Positions 1 through 12,789 of a stretch of DNA of 64,000 bases are shown here, in pieces. Location of the stretch: positions 5,311,096-5,375,095 of the forward strand of contig NC_087080.1 of NCBI RefSeq assembly GCF_026151205.1, given 5' to 3'. Every line of letters begins with the position of its first letter. Position 1 is the stretch's first letter. Below the pieces are notes generated by a model. That model had not been told where the DNA came from. It was given only the letters and a program-made list of their open reading frames with translations, and made no database searches. The stretch is from Bolinopsis microptera (lineage: Eukaryota; Ctenophora; Tentaculata; Lobata; Bolinopsidae). Both the position numbers and the translations under genes were made by a program.

Positions 1-1511
1 TGCCGAAGCAAGGTATAGATAAGACTAGAAAGTTGGGCGATATAAGACAAAATAAGAATTTTGATAGCAGATAGGAAAAAAATGTTGTTTTTTTCCTATC
101 AGTGTCCTGATTATTTTGGCATTTGGTTTACAAAGTTATTTTTCTTTTAATGTTTAAATATGTTCCATGTTGCAATTTCCTCCGATACTCAATATCCCCA
201 CTTCCTTTTTCATGTTGAACAACGAACAACATAACCATCGAAACAATTTAGTAAGCTTTGCTTCTAGTTGTTTGGTCCAAATTTATACGTTGCACACTTT
301 TGTAGTTGTATTAGTGTAACAATAGATCAGGGTTCTTAAAAGTATAGTGGCGTTACAGCCATTTTGACGCGCTTGTTCATTGCACTGAAAGCGCGAGAGG
401 GCTCTGGTTAGAGCAAGGGCTGAAGCCATCCGATTTGCTTTTCCCGTCGATGTTCACACTATAAGTACAGTATAAGACAACTTTAACACGAAATTCAGCA
501 GGATCAGAAAGAATTATTTTGCCAATACTACAAGTTGCAAGTACATTGTCATTACGCATTGACTTGGTTTTTGTCACGTCTCCGATTTCTATAGTTTTTT
601 TTTCTTCAGGTAAAAGCGAACGTTACAATTAGAAGTCACTGAAGTCTAGCCAGTTGGTGAAAAAATAATTTTGGGTTACAGGGGAAATTCGTTTACTGGT
701 GATCTGGACTCTGGATGCACTTAACCCTGACTGCTGACGCGACTCCAGACTTGCGATTTCTCAACATTGTGATAAAATTAAGGATGAAGAAAACATGGCA
801 GCTTATTAAGTCAATGGTGGATGGCGAGGCAGGGAAGAACCCATCTAAAGCGTCTCCTCTTTTAACATAAACAGAGTTATTATTTTTATAGTTATATTGC
901 AGGTTTCTGAACCTCAAATCAAACAGCGATATCAGTGATATGAAAATAATCCAATAAATACATCTCAATCGTAATTATCACACTACATACCGATGGCGGT
1001 GTCACACAGATAAAGTTAAACATTTATATTAGACAAAAATATCTTTTAATTCAAAGTTACTACAAAATCTGATTCAGGATTGGCAAGGAAGAGAACTGAA
1101 AAATCGGTCAAAGCTTCGGCCACTTTTATACGCTTAATCATAGCAGGATCGTTATGTTACGGTTGGCACATGGTATCGGTCTCATAAGGACAAATTAGGC
1201 ATTTCATTTATGGAAACAAATAGACACCGATAAGTGAAAACGTGCCTCTACATCGCGCAATAATCTTACGAAATAATCCCAAAAAAGATTTTAAATTTCA
1301 AATAATCAACTTTAAACTCCAAGGAAATAAAAATCATTATAAAACAATGCTGTTATTAGATATTTACAACAGAACCATCATTAAAAAGTCGTCAAATCAT
1401 ATCGATTATCAAAACCAATCAGTCACCCAAAAAAATGGGTCCTAAAACATCTCCTAATTTCTGCTCCTAATCTTTCACTAAAGAAAATTAGTTTCATCAC
1501 ATGCATCAAGG
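1..1511. other. Intergenic, downstream of the glypican stop
   Basis: I see no supportable gene here. The short open frames have no splice context or homology that I recognise. Around 365-420 there is a stretch matching, in reverse orientation, the dispersed repeat seen again near 28090-28160 and 41700-41770 (shared core reading AACCAGAGCCCTCTCGC). The part next to 1512 should contain the glypican 3'UTR, but I could not place a convincing poly(A) signal. Confidence 0.6.
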
Positions 1512-4500
1512 TCACGTGGCAGTCAAATAAGCAGCTAATGATAGAGTCAATAAGAAGAGTGAAGGGGCTAAAAAGGATGAGGAGCTTGGTTTTAGAGGGA
1601 TCCTACCCTGGTCTAGTTCTTCGACTTTTACTTTGTAGTCTTCATAACTGAAACGGAGAACCGAGTTATTAGATGGCAAACAACTTGTGTATGGGAGACA
1701 GCTTCTTAAGAATGAAAACATCTAACTCTAAAAGGGAGAACATTTCGTTGTTAACAGAATGGTTAAGTAGAATCAAGTATTTACCCAGATATGATATCGT
1801 CAATATTTATGTTTGGTCCGTTTCCAGGCACCTCCGGATTTTGGCGCTGCCCTTCATTGGTAAACCTGGGAAAGATTGGGATAAGAGCAGGCGTTACTAA
1901 ATGGTTTATTCTGTCTAGAATTTCTATTTCTAGCATCATGAAAGACAAATATTTGCTGTCAATCTTTAATAGGAGAAAGACTATGCCGCACTTTTCAGTC
2001 AAAATTAGGCACGGAGCCAACCAGACATTGACAGAGTTAAATGTTTATCGTTAACTTTATCACAAGGTAACACATTAGCTATTTTTAAAGCTTTTCATGT
2101 CTTGTGCAAGACGTTCGTGTGTTATAATACGTCTGGAGCAATAAACATATTATGTTGGACGTTTAAACACCTAAAAACTAGTGCCAACTAGAACCACGAA
2201 GGAAATATTTCATGTAGAATCTCCACTTACTCGTATATATTGAGTCTGTACTCCCCTACTTGGGATTTGTTCCAACAATTCACCTCGGACACTCCGCTGA
2301 ACACGAACTTACACAACCAGTCAGAATCCAGGGTTTCTCTTGCGTCGTCTTCGTCGTAGTTAAGCTGAAGAGCGAATACTGGCTAACAAGGATCATCTCG
2401 GAGAGAAGTAAAGCTATTATACTTACTAGCAGGAACTCGTCTAACCCAAACGTTGTGTCAAGAGATTTTGATACAACTTTGGGGGTCCAAATTTCGAGGC
2501 CTAAAGTTCTTATGGTAACACGACTCCTGTCCGACAGAGACATCTGTCCGACTCAGGGTACCAAAGTAAGTAAGAAAAAAACCGACATCTGTCCGAAATT
2601 GTGATCTGATTTCAATACGACATATTTCCAATTAGAGACATGATCTGAACTGTTACTTGCTAAGTTGTATACGTAACATTTTCAATTTAAGATATGATCT
2701 GAGCCATGATAGTTGACTACCATAGTTTATTTACATTTGATGTCTATAAATCGGACAATAGTTTAAATGCTATATAAATGTTATATAAATTAAATCATAA
2801 TTCAATAAAATACAATATCAAAGAATCAAATCTTAAGCATAGTCAAATTTCCGATAGCTTTTAGGAAATCCATAGGGTTGCTGTAGTTGTGTGATCATCT
2901 ACAATTCTCTGAAGTAGTCGATCGTAACGGATCCATTTGGGTGCATGTGGCTCAGGTAGTTCCCGCCCGTCTCTTTTCGTTTTCTTCACGTCTGTAAAGG
3001 CTTCTTCTGCTTTAACACAATCAAGGAACTTCCAAATTGTGGAAGTTCCTTGAAAAGTACGTAGGTAATTGCTCCAGTCATCGCGAAGAAATCCCGAACA
3101 GGTGAGTTTGGAGTACGAGTTATTTCGTCGGTTGATCTCCTCCAGAAGCCTTTCTTTTCAAGTTCTGTTTCAGGAGTATGAGTTATCAGTTGTTTGTCCA
3201 CGGTAGAGATGCAGGCTCTGCAACCCTTTCGGAAATCCGTACATTTCCAGTAGGATGTGTCGTCTCTTCGTTTGTCGAAGACGTATCGGAAGCCATTTAG
3301 GACAGGGTTCTCGGAGCCTTGTTTGCGTCCAGGGATAAACTGAAGATTGGTTGCCATTGTGGATTGCGATAACCATACTGCTGTCCTATATGTATTCATG
3401 TAGACTGTGTCCTGTGATGTGATCGACAGCTTGTTAGTGTACGGCTAGCACGATCCTGTTCTCATCTAGTCAATCACGTATCGATGGATCAGATCTCAAT
3501 GGATCACATCAGCATTAGAACAATGGGAGCAACGTCACGAGATTACCCGTGAGCTTGTGAAATACGAATGTGACAGATGTCGCCAAAAACGACTCCTGTC
3601 CGACAGCGACATCTGTCCGAAATCCCTAATTCGGCTGTCGGACAGATGTCGCTGTCGGACAGATGTCGCCCAATCAGTTCTTATTTCTTGGCTAATACTT
3701 TTTCGTACTGTTCAAAAGACCACAGAAGCATTTGTCCCAGCCAAAAAAGTTTCAATGGTATATCTCTGGCTGTTTTTGAGGAAAATCGTTTAAAGGTTTA
3801 AGTCGTGGCGTCAGTAAAATGGCAACAGATATATATCGTCTCGCTTTAAATATAGTAAGATGGACTACGGCCAACCAAATCTGGGATTCTATAAACGTTT
3901 GAATGGCTCAATGTTACTCAATAAACCACGGACTAACCCATATGCAATAGGTTGCCAAATATCAATGTAAATACGTTCCACCTTGACAAGAAGTAGGTGA
4001 ATATTGGCAAAGTTCAGAAGCAAGAAATTGATTTAAATAAGAACTAAGAAACTTACCGCAAAGTCGTACACGGCTTTTTTAGTAGGCTCTTTACCCCGCT
4101 GTAGACTACTACAACTAGCACGGAACTCGTTATCGAGCTGCAGTTTAGACTTCACCTCCGATTTTAGGTCTTCGACGGACACTGCTGAAGCACGTGCAAA
4201 CTGTTCCACAAGACTGTTCAACTTTACCTGGGTGTGAAATTAGTAATAGGCGCTTGTAATTTTAATATTAGTATTGCTCTTACAATATTCAAATATATAG
4301 AATTACATCAGAGGAGTAATTAGACGTGAATATCATAAAATCAAACCTACCTGATTGAGTGCTAGATGCTGGATATATTCCCTAGTTTGGATGTGTCCTT
4401 TCAGACACCCTGACAGAATGTTTCTACATAATTTAGCGCAGGGGTGAGAGAAAGAGGTCTTATCGAGACACAGGTTACAGCCACCAAACTTCACTGAAAA

Positions 4501-7500
4501 TGCGGGTAGGTGTGTCAGGGGGCAAATTGGGACGAGAAAATGGGGTTAGTATACAAATATTGGTATCAAACAAATCATACATCAGAAAGAGTTCATATCT
4601 AGAGGGAAAGTGTTAGTTTTCAAAGCCAGAGAGGTAGAATAAAGTAAGTTCAAAGTTTCGTTTCTAGTATAATATTGGTGGATGCTGCACAACTGCTATA
4701 TACAAAGATCTTCCAAGATAGATTTTCAAAGCTGAATAAGATTTTGTGAACATTTTTGAAGGAAAAATCAAGTGCTAGAAAGTGATTAGATCAACTTCTA
4801 GAAAGTGTTAGATCAACTGAAAGAGGGTTAGATCAACTCAAAAGATCAACTAAGAAGATTGATTAAGAGCGAATTCAAATGAAAGGCAAAAGTAAAGGTA
4901 GGTATACAGAGACAAATCCTCGTAAGGCTCTCACAGCCACTCTGACTCAGCTATTTGTAAAATGGAAAAACGCTAAAAGCGGCAAATATTTATTTCTAAA
5001 AGAGGGATTCACTTAACTTTGTAGCGCTCGAACTCGGAAAATCTAAAAAGATCGCCGAATACCAACGATAATTTAAACGAGAGAGGAGCTTGTAACCCAA
5101 CCAATACTCTCACTTTCACATTACATCACGTTACAAGACATGTGAGCGTCACCCCGCGTGACATATCACCATGACAACGCATGACTGTTGTCACGTGACG
5201 CCAAGATGATGACGTCACGTGACAAATCACATGACTCACGGCACAGCACTAGTTAGACCAGCAGGAATTTAACGGTAGTGACAGCGCTATACTTCCACTT
5301 ACGTGCTTGTGTTTCGGAGACTCCTTCTTTTACTGAGAAATTCAATCCTTTTTTACAGCTTTTTACATTGGATTTTCCACCCAAAAATTAAATTATATCA
5401 AAAACAGAATAGTTAACTTATTTAAGATGTTGAAAACATCGTATAAATAATTTAAAACTTACCTAAGACTAAAAACTGAAAACAAAAAAGCGCAAGTATC
5501 AGCAGAATCATGCAAATATCCACTTTACGACACAAAAACAACATTTAACCACGAAATATTCCAACTTTCCCGTCCAGTTAACGTACACGGTCTCAAATGC
5601 AGTCGCTCATCTCAAACAGCACACATTCTCCTGACATACGATTCCTAATTAGGATGAAAATATTATCAAATATGGTAAAAAGCCATGACCATATTTGGTA
5701 ATACTAACAGTTGTGCAAGATCAACGTTTTCTTCACCAAAAGTAAGAATCGCAAATCACTCACATTTCAGGTCGTGCCACGTGTAGTATTTGCGGTCGTA
5801 GCATCGCAATGTAACCAAAGGATTTTGATACCATATTCTCAAATCCCTAACAAGTACGAAAAGTGGCATATGACCATGGCCTGAAAATGACTAAGACTCT
5901 ACCAATGCCCATACACGATCTCTTAAAGGTACATATATCATTTTCATTGCCCTAATTTCCTTCAAACGCAAACTTAAAGACTTACTTTGCTGTTCCACTT
6001 TCTCCGTAACTGTTATGTTATTTTTTCAAAGGTAAAACAAGGCTACGATAATATGAAGAAGTGCAGGTAGATCAGGGTATTGAGTTTTTAATACTGCTGC
6101 ATAGAAAAACGTGATTCGGTAATCTCACTGTACAACAAATGCTTCAATGGGGTGGGTCAGACTAGCGAATCTTGACAAAAACGCATCAGGGGCCGCCAGG
6201 TCGCATTTTGAAAGTTAATTTGGGGAGCTTCGTTTAAATTACAATGAAACGCCGCGCCTTGACGCACCCCAAAAACTCCTAAAACGTGACTCGTAGGACA
6301 GCTTCTAAAAGCCAAGATTCGCTAGTTTAAACTTTAACTACACCTCATGATATCTCACAAGACCTGGAATTCACTGCTCACAGAACCTCACTGAAACAGT
6401 AAACTCTAACTTACATCCGCCCCGGACAGCCCCAATATAGCACTCCTCTGTGAGATCTTGGGATGTGGCGGCTGTTATCAGTTCTGTCATTAACTGGTAC
6501 CCTCGCAACATAACCAGGATAGAGCCCAGGTATCTGGTGTAATGAGTACGTTTACTTGATTAGCTATTAAATCAAGGACGATATATTAATTTACTCTTGA
6601 TTAAGTTAGTTAATCCATTACATAGCCGATAACTAACTTGAGTTGGATATCTTTCAACGATTCCATGTCGAAGTACAGCAGGTCTTGACACGTTCCTGAT
6701 ACTGCCGCTCCCAAGCTGGTTGATAAGGCTCCTGAAGAAAATTAACTTCAAAATATTCATCTCTTTCAAATTTTATATCATAAAAAAAGTATTTAAACCA
6801 TATAATACCTTATGATATATACATTATACATAACCCTGGGCATTAGTGCAATTCCCAAATCTGCGTGTGTTCCCGATCATGGAATTTGTATGATATCTCT
6901 AGATGAGGGTAAACGGTCCAAATATACGGAGGACACTTGCCAGTGTCCAACGGCTAAGCACTATTGTCATGAAATTATCATTATCGTCATAATATGATGA
7001 CTGATCAGAAATAAGTACGCTTGTTCAATAATCAAATTTTATCATATTGTGATACTTGGGTGTAATTTTACTGATAATTAAATCAGGGTGAGGTCTCGCA
7101 AAAACATATATTTCAAGACGCCGTTTCAACTAAGGTCAGCAAAAAGGATCGCTGTAACACAGAAAAATCGCCCAAAGACCTGCCCTTGCCTTATCAGATC
7201 GAGCCCGAGTATTTCTATCCAAAAGAGTATTATTATTTAGGTTTTACCCACCATATCTGCCATGATCTGGACCATTTTAAAAGGTTTGATTTTCATGCTC
7301 ACATGTTCGACCTGCCCAAAAAGGTACTGGGAAGCAATTATACCCTCCTTAACCCTGATCATTTGTCTGACCAAATATAAAGTCCTTTCGACGGAATGGC
7401 TAATTTAAAAAAAGCCGATTAACCCCAAGTGCACAGCAGATGGTGCAAACCTGTAGCGGACGCGGCTCTCATCTCCTCCAAGTCAGCGCTGGTGAGAGTG

Positions 7501-8741
7501 TTAACTCCCGTTATGTAAGACGAGAACTTCTCATTAAGCTCTACTTTCTTGGCTTGTGAAAGCGTAGAGCTTGTTATTATCTTCGTGAGAAGAGCTGGGG
7601 GAAGGTTTAAAGATGAGCTAAGATTTATCTTAGTTGACAAATTCACACTTTAACTTAATCATGATGTGCCCGAAATTATTAAAGTGAAATAGTTTATCGA
7701 GATAAAAAGGTAAATAAAGGAGATAAAAGTTTCGACTTACTGCTCTTATACTGCTTATCGGTGGCAATCTTCGCATAAAACTGATTTAACACGAGGAAAA
7801 CTCTGTTTTTCAGAATACTTTTCGTCTTTTCTAGGAGCTTGTTTTCTACTGCTTTGTTGCAACAGCTATTCTCCGTCAAAATGCAGATATCATTATCTGA
7901 AAAAAAAGTTGTTTATTGAGAAAGGATGGTAGTAAATTACTTATATTTAACTCTAATCTGTTAGAGATAGGACAGGAGCTATCAAAGGTAACACTCTAAA
8001 TGAAACCTTGCAAAATGTAATTGCCGAAGATTATAAATAATATTATAGACAATTATCAACAAATGGAGTTGGTGACAGCGAGCAAGTCATTTTTCCTTTG
8101 ACGAGACAAATCCTACCCATGCATTGTGCAACCTGTAATTCTCCTTATTGTAACTTGAAAGAGATAACAGTCCTTATTATGGAGGACTACACGTCCCTGG
8201 AGCACTTCAAAGAGAATATGTGTCTCAATATTTAGAGAATATATGTGTCTAAATGAATATAACGACAGATGTGAACTCACTGCGGCTGCTGGTCTTTATT
8301 GTGTTGTCATTTAACAAACTCTTTATCTTACTGCATTGTCCCGCACATTCTGTCCCTGGCGGGTAATACGCGTTAAAAATGATAATACGATTTTTCTACT
8401 GATATGATGAAATTATTTCCATACCAGTACCACGTCAAAAAACGACAAAACGTTTAGTATACCAAATTTTATGAGAATTGGCGGGAGGAGACGCCTATCT
8501 TAACTTTAAAAAGAAACATCAGTTAAATTAGGAATTAAAAGCTTCATCATACAATTGTTGCTATTGGAAATATGTAGAGCACCTATATACGGCCTGCACG
8601 TCCAAAAAAAATTACAGATATATTAATTGGAAAACAAGCTATTAAATAAACGGGAAGCAAAGGATTCCGTAGGTTAAAGTTAAACTAACCGGGTATGATT
8701 AGTAAGCAGCTGATGGTAAGTAGTGCGAGGATATAAACCAT
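1512..8741 (-). CDS. Glypican-like GPI-anchored heparan sulfate proteoglycan core protein, 10 exons
   Basis: I assembled this gene by hand. Exons on the minus strand are 8690-8741, 7741-7896, 7451-7594, 6638-6731, 6415-6533, 4351-4493, 4057-4227, 2231-2364, 1785-1865 and 1512-1647. All junctions are GT-AG with matching phases and give 409 aa. Residues 1-17 form a hydrophobic signal peptide starting MVYILALLT. The cysteine pattern follows glypicans: C22, the SCC at 29-30, C132, the EEC at 180, CNLC at 194-197, PC-x3-C-x6-C at 207-218, C275, C311 and the NCWN at 322-325, followed by the RQNPEV motif near 347. S364-G365, flanked by Asp and Glu, is the only clear glycosaminoglycan attachment site. 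The C-terminus has a hydrophobic tail after a small-residue stretch, as in a GPI signal. Vertebrate glypicans are about 550 aa, so this is a short, divergent member. It probably acts at the cell surface as a co-receptor; that role is family knowledge. The large introns hold a MULE-like element (2514-3675) and an E-box cluster. Confidence 0.85.
2514..3675. mobile_element. MULE-like DNA transposon with FLYWCH ORF, 9-bp target duplication
   Basis: The element is flanked by a perfect 9-bp direct repeat, AGTTCTTAT, at 2505-2513 and 3676-3684. Its ends are imperfect inverted repeats of about 40 bp: GGTAACACGACTCCTG on the left and, read inward from the right, GATTGGGCGACATCTG. They share the repeated core ACATCTGTCCGAC. 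A 9-bp target duplication, terminal G and a FLYWCH-bearing ORF are what Mutator-like elements show. It lies in the glypican intron between exons 7 and 8. No transposase catalytic region fits in 1.16 kb, so it is non-autonomous or a domain-capturing derivative. Confidence 0.75.
2986..3399 (-). CDS. FLYWCH-type zinc finger ORF carried by the MULE-like element
   Basis: This is an intact 137-aa frame starting at an ATG. Residues about 20-80 match the FLYWCH finger: an F-x-G-R-x-x-G entry, a GFRYVFDKRR strand, W-K-C, then G-C-R-A-C and the distal His near the HTPE stretch. FLYWCH fingers bind DNA and occur at the N-terminus of many Mutator-like transposases, which fits the inverted repeats around it. 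The C-terminal third is Lys- and Leu-rich and resembles nothing I know. Near 3021-3051 the gene contains a 13-bp-arm palindrome (CAAGGAACTTCCA and its complement). Expression and function are unknown. Confidence 0.65.
   Translation of the reverse strand: MNTYRTAVWLSQSTMATNLQFIPGRKQGSENPVLNGFRYVFDKRRDDTSYWKCTDFRKGCRACISTVDKQLITHTPETELEKKGFWRRSTDEITRTPNSPVRDFFAMTGAITYVLFKELPQFGSSLIVLKQKKPLQT
5139..5240. promoter_or_regulatory. CRE/E-box cluster in a glypican intron
   Basis: Two TCACGTGAC palindromes (cores 5192-5197 and 5216-5221), one overlapping a TGACGTCA CRE, lie in about 30 bp together with related CATGTG, CACGCG-like and TCACATGA variants. CACGTG is bound by bHLH-Zip factors such as MITF/TFE, USF and Max. 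The location between exons 5 and 6 of the glypican suggests an intronic enhancer; this is inference. Confidence 0.4.
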
Positions 8742-10488
8742 TTCTTACTCATTCCACCTGATAAGGAAATGTTAGAAACCATGTTAAAAAACCATGTTAA
8801 CAACTATGTGTTAGACATGTAACAGTTAGCACTTATGACGGACAATGTGAACGATAAAATATTCATGTTAATTTGAAAAAGAACTGAGTTATTCTAGAAT
8901 GAGGACTCATCAAACCGCAAAAAAAAGATTAAGTCTAGCTAGACTGCATTTTTCTAGAAAAATTAATATTCATCTCGCAACAAGAAATATCATCACGAAC
9001 CCTAACTAATTACTTCTAGATTATTTCCCTTGTTAGTTAAATCACAAAGAAAATATTCGTTCTGTTTGGCATAAAATATCTAAGGGCACCCCGACAATTA
9101 GCGATATTACTGGACAACAGGGCGTATTACTATATCAGAGCTGTCAGAGGATAAAACAATAATCTTCCTGGCGTTTCAAAATTTAGGTTGATAGATTTCA
9201 TGTCACCGTTGTAATAAAGTTCGGATAAAACGTGTCAAAGACAAAGTAACACGTTCCCATAGCACCGGAAACAAAAAAAAACATAAACAAACACGTGCAC
9301 ACTGCACAGTGATAGTCAAAGTGCGCTGCACCCAATTACTAGCCTAGTTTACTAACACGGTGTAGGAGTTAAACCAGCTGCTTGTTCTTTGTTAGTCTGC
9401 CCGAGAAACCTTACTACCGAGGTAATTGTTAATGTGAGGTGTTTGAAGAGATTTAGTACACAGCAGGAGGAATTAGTTGTTGAAGAAAGTGTGGAGATTC
9501 ACCGGAAGAGCGCTGAAGGATCGCCGGAAGATCGCTTCTCAGCACGATGGATGGCATTGCATACCGCACTTTAACAAATCATACATTCTTGGAGATCAGA
9601 TTCAAATAAATCAATCTTTTTATTGTAAAAGTTGTAAAGGAAATCAGTAATGAAACTACATGAAATCAGAACCAACACACAATCCAAAACCAAGCACCCA
9701 CAATCCACGTAGCCCTTTTTTCCAGTTTTAAACAATCTTTCCGGCTGTAATACTATTATCATGATATTTTATTGATATTTACAGTATTTACATACAGCCA
9801 CCCATGCGATGTAATCTGAGTTTATTTTTAAATCCGGGTAGGAACTTTTAAAACAAAGCATATGCTCGGCTGCACTATACTGCGATATACAAAATGATGT
9901 TTAAACCAAGAAGGCTAGGAGAAAGTAAGATATGAGCGCAAGACAACGTGTAAGATACTGACAATAGCATTAACAGTCAATAAACAACAGCTCGGAGTAA
10001 CGGAGTAACGAAATAGGTTTGACAAGTTGAGTATTGTGAAGAACGTCATCCGGCTTGGTCAACAGACACTATAAGTATAAATACTGTTGAGTCTAGACTG
10101 CCTCATACTCTCAAGAGATCTACAATCGGCACGTCATTCGATGAGGCTGCTAAGATGATGGGCAGATAATGGATCATATTATTATTAGAGTTGAGTTTTT
10201 GATGTGTGATCAGCCAAGGGCGTTATAGGAGCATTACTCCCAAAATTGACTGTATCTAAAAATGTGAATGAACCTGCAGACAAAATTGGATGTCATACAA
10301 TTTTTGGGCATTTGCAAAATAAGACAATGAAAACAGTATAACTATAGTATAAGAGACTAATCGATGATTTAGTTTTCTGCTGTACTAGACTTTAACTAGG
10401 AGCATGAACTAACGAACTTACAGGCTGCCCCGTTGTTACCACCGTTACTGTATCAGACCCAAGAAAGGGTTTAGACGTTCAAAAATTG

Positions 10489-10533
10489 AATGCAATTGAC
10501 ACCCAGGATAATATCCTGGGTGTCAATTGCATT
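10489..10533. repeat. Perfect 21-bp-arm hairpin
   Basis: The arms at 10489-10509 and 10513-10533 are exact inverted copies (AATGCAATTGACACCCAGGA plus one base) with a 3-nt loop, AAT. The arm shares the CAATTGAC(A/C)CC word with the element at 30911-31311. It could be the fused ends of a tiny palindromic transposon or a small-RNA hairpin. Confidence 0.8.
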
Positions 10534-11003
10534 TACTTTTCTGTATAGTTAGATGGGAGTTAGATAATTATGTAAAATTGGTTTTGGATGAAATTTGTTC
10601 TACATTTTGTATACGCAATACGCATCATGGCTATATGTGCCGTGTAACAGACATGTGTGAACTGACACCTGATTTTCGGCTGGAGCCAAGAAACGAGATT
10701 CAGTAAAATAAAAGCAGCCATGGAAAGGTACTATATATATATAATACTGGCTGAAACAACAAATAATACTTCAAACAAACACCATGTCATGACATCTGTT
10801 ATCGAAATAAAGATAAGATAAAAATAATGAATGATAACGAGATATGACCGAAAAATTAAAGGTCAAAACTGGAGAACAAAATGGAAAGAAACATTATCTG
10901 CAATACGACCATATTGAGTACACAGTCGGTATATGCAATAATCAATATTTGACGGGACATAGAGAGTATCTATCCGGTGAAATGACAGATTTGGAGAGTA
11001 GTC

Positions 11004-11142
11004 AGCCAATCAAATGCCATGGTTAGAGACCCACCAGCCAATCAAATGACAGGAACACAAAGCCACCAGCCAATCAGATGACAGGTTCAGAGAGCAGTCA
11101 GCCAGCCAATGAACTGACAGGATCAGAGAGCTGCCAGCCAAT
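11004..11142 (+). repeat. CCAAT-box tandem array
   Basis: Five copies of AGCCAAT followed by (C/G)AA(A/C)TG(A/C)C occur about 32 bp apart, with CCAAT cores near 11006, 11038, 11070, 11106 and 11138. This is a degenerate minisatellite whose unit contains an NF-Y-type box. Whether it acts as a promoter or enhancer is unknown. Confidence 0.7.
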
Positions 11143-12714
11143 CAAATGCCAGTATCACGTTGAAGACAGGACGTATTTGGTGACGTGAAGATGAGCGGAA
11201 GGGGGTAGGGTACAGGTAGTTTCAGGTACATTAATGTGTGTGGCTTTATCACTTTGCATATATATTTTAAAACCTAAGTCAGACGTGTCCAAGTTCAATT
11301 CATCGTGCTTGTAAGCAAATCAAAGAAATGTAGAGGATAACTATTTTCCATCAATGAGGCGACATAAATAGTAGATTAGTTTTCTTTTGCAAATATTAAT
11401 CGATGACGCCACATTTTCTACAACGATTTCTTTTGAGCGATGAAGAGTAACTTAAGCTCTTAGCGGAAAATAAGAAAAGTAATTCAGAAAGAGATGCCGC
11501 AATCGTTCGGCAGTAGCATTTAAAGTTAGGGTAAGTCAAATAATGTGGTACTGATCAATGATTAAAAATACAAATAGCATCTGCAGTGATCCTTTATCAC
11601 TGAAACAAGATCCATCAATTACCAATGCGGTAGCCAGTGAATAAAATCCAGCGATTAACTCCGTAGTCTCTGCCACAACTTAAAGGAAGCTGGATTCAAA
11701 ATCTAAGGGTAAACGAAAGCGAGTAATTTCTAAAACAATGACAAAATTAACCACTACGCAAAATTGAAAATACCAAGCGAATGAAAATAACAGAGCACGA
11801 AATGAGGAAGATTAACCGGAGGAGTCACTTGAATCACTGGCTAACTATGAATTAATTTGTTGTTGATTGTCTATCCATGACACGACCATTAGCTAATCGT
11901 TACTTGACTGCCAGTGATTTACGGATCTCGGATCTCCTTCTTTTCATGCACAGTCCACATGTATTAACATGATGATAATTATGCGCATATTACGTGATTA
12001 CGTTTAAATCATGTCGAGTTATTAGGCTGCGATTGGATTAAAGAAAATTAAGCCAACGTATGACACACTTAATTTCACAAAATTGAGGGAGATTACAGAC
12101 GATAGGTTTAATTCATTTTAAACGACGTGTGTAAATAAGACATGACTCTGTCGATAAATACCAATATACATATCTACATTCTACAAATAATGGTTTAAAA
12201 GTTTTGTGCGCTCTTGAAATCAGCAAAGAGAGCAGGGCAATAGTTGTCAAAATCATACGCAGATACAAAATGGAAATAAAATAACATTTCATAAAACTTT
12301 TAACAACTATAGGTCGTTTTCAACGGCGGATTTATTAATTCAGGTGAATCTTCAAGAATAACGAAAGCAAGCGCACACCACCTTGGAATGAATTCGTTAA
12401 CCCGTCACGGAGGGAAGCCACACAAAACCAGCATCAACACTTCAGTCTTCGTGTACAACATAAGTTTTAAATAGATAATTGGCATTTAAATTTTAAACCA
12501 GCCACATGAGGCTCTCAGAACAAATGTTGGAAAAAATGATAGAAGACAGTCACAAAGAATGCCGCTGGACCTTGAAGGTACCAAATATTTTCACACTTTC
12601 TTGGTGAGCTGTAGTTGTGAGCTGAGTAGATGGTAATCGCATGGCGGGATTTGGTTAGTCACTGGATGATCCTCCTAATTATCACCAGAGACAGAGTGTT
12701 CGATGGTGTCATGT

Positions 12715-12789
12715 CACGTGGCATTGCGCCTCATCACGTGACCTCACACTTTCGATCACGTGATCTGCAGTATGATCATCGAGCACGTG
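12715..12789. promoter_or_regulatory. Cluster of four CACGTG E-boxes
   Basis: CACGTG occurs at 12715, 12735, 12757 and 12784, two of them as TCACGTGA. Four perfect palindromic 6-mers in 75 bp of AT-rich DNA is unlikely by chance. No gene is attached with confidence. Confidence 0.45.

Noticed and set aside
9395-9574. Plus-strand terminal exon with AATAAA
   Set aside because: No upstream exon could be joined in phase and no homology; kept only as a note.
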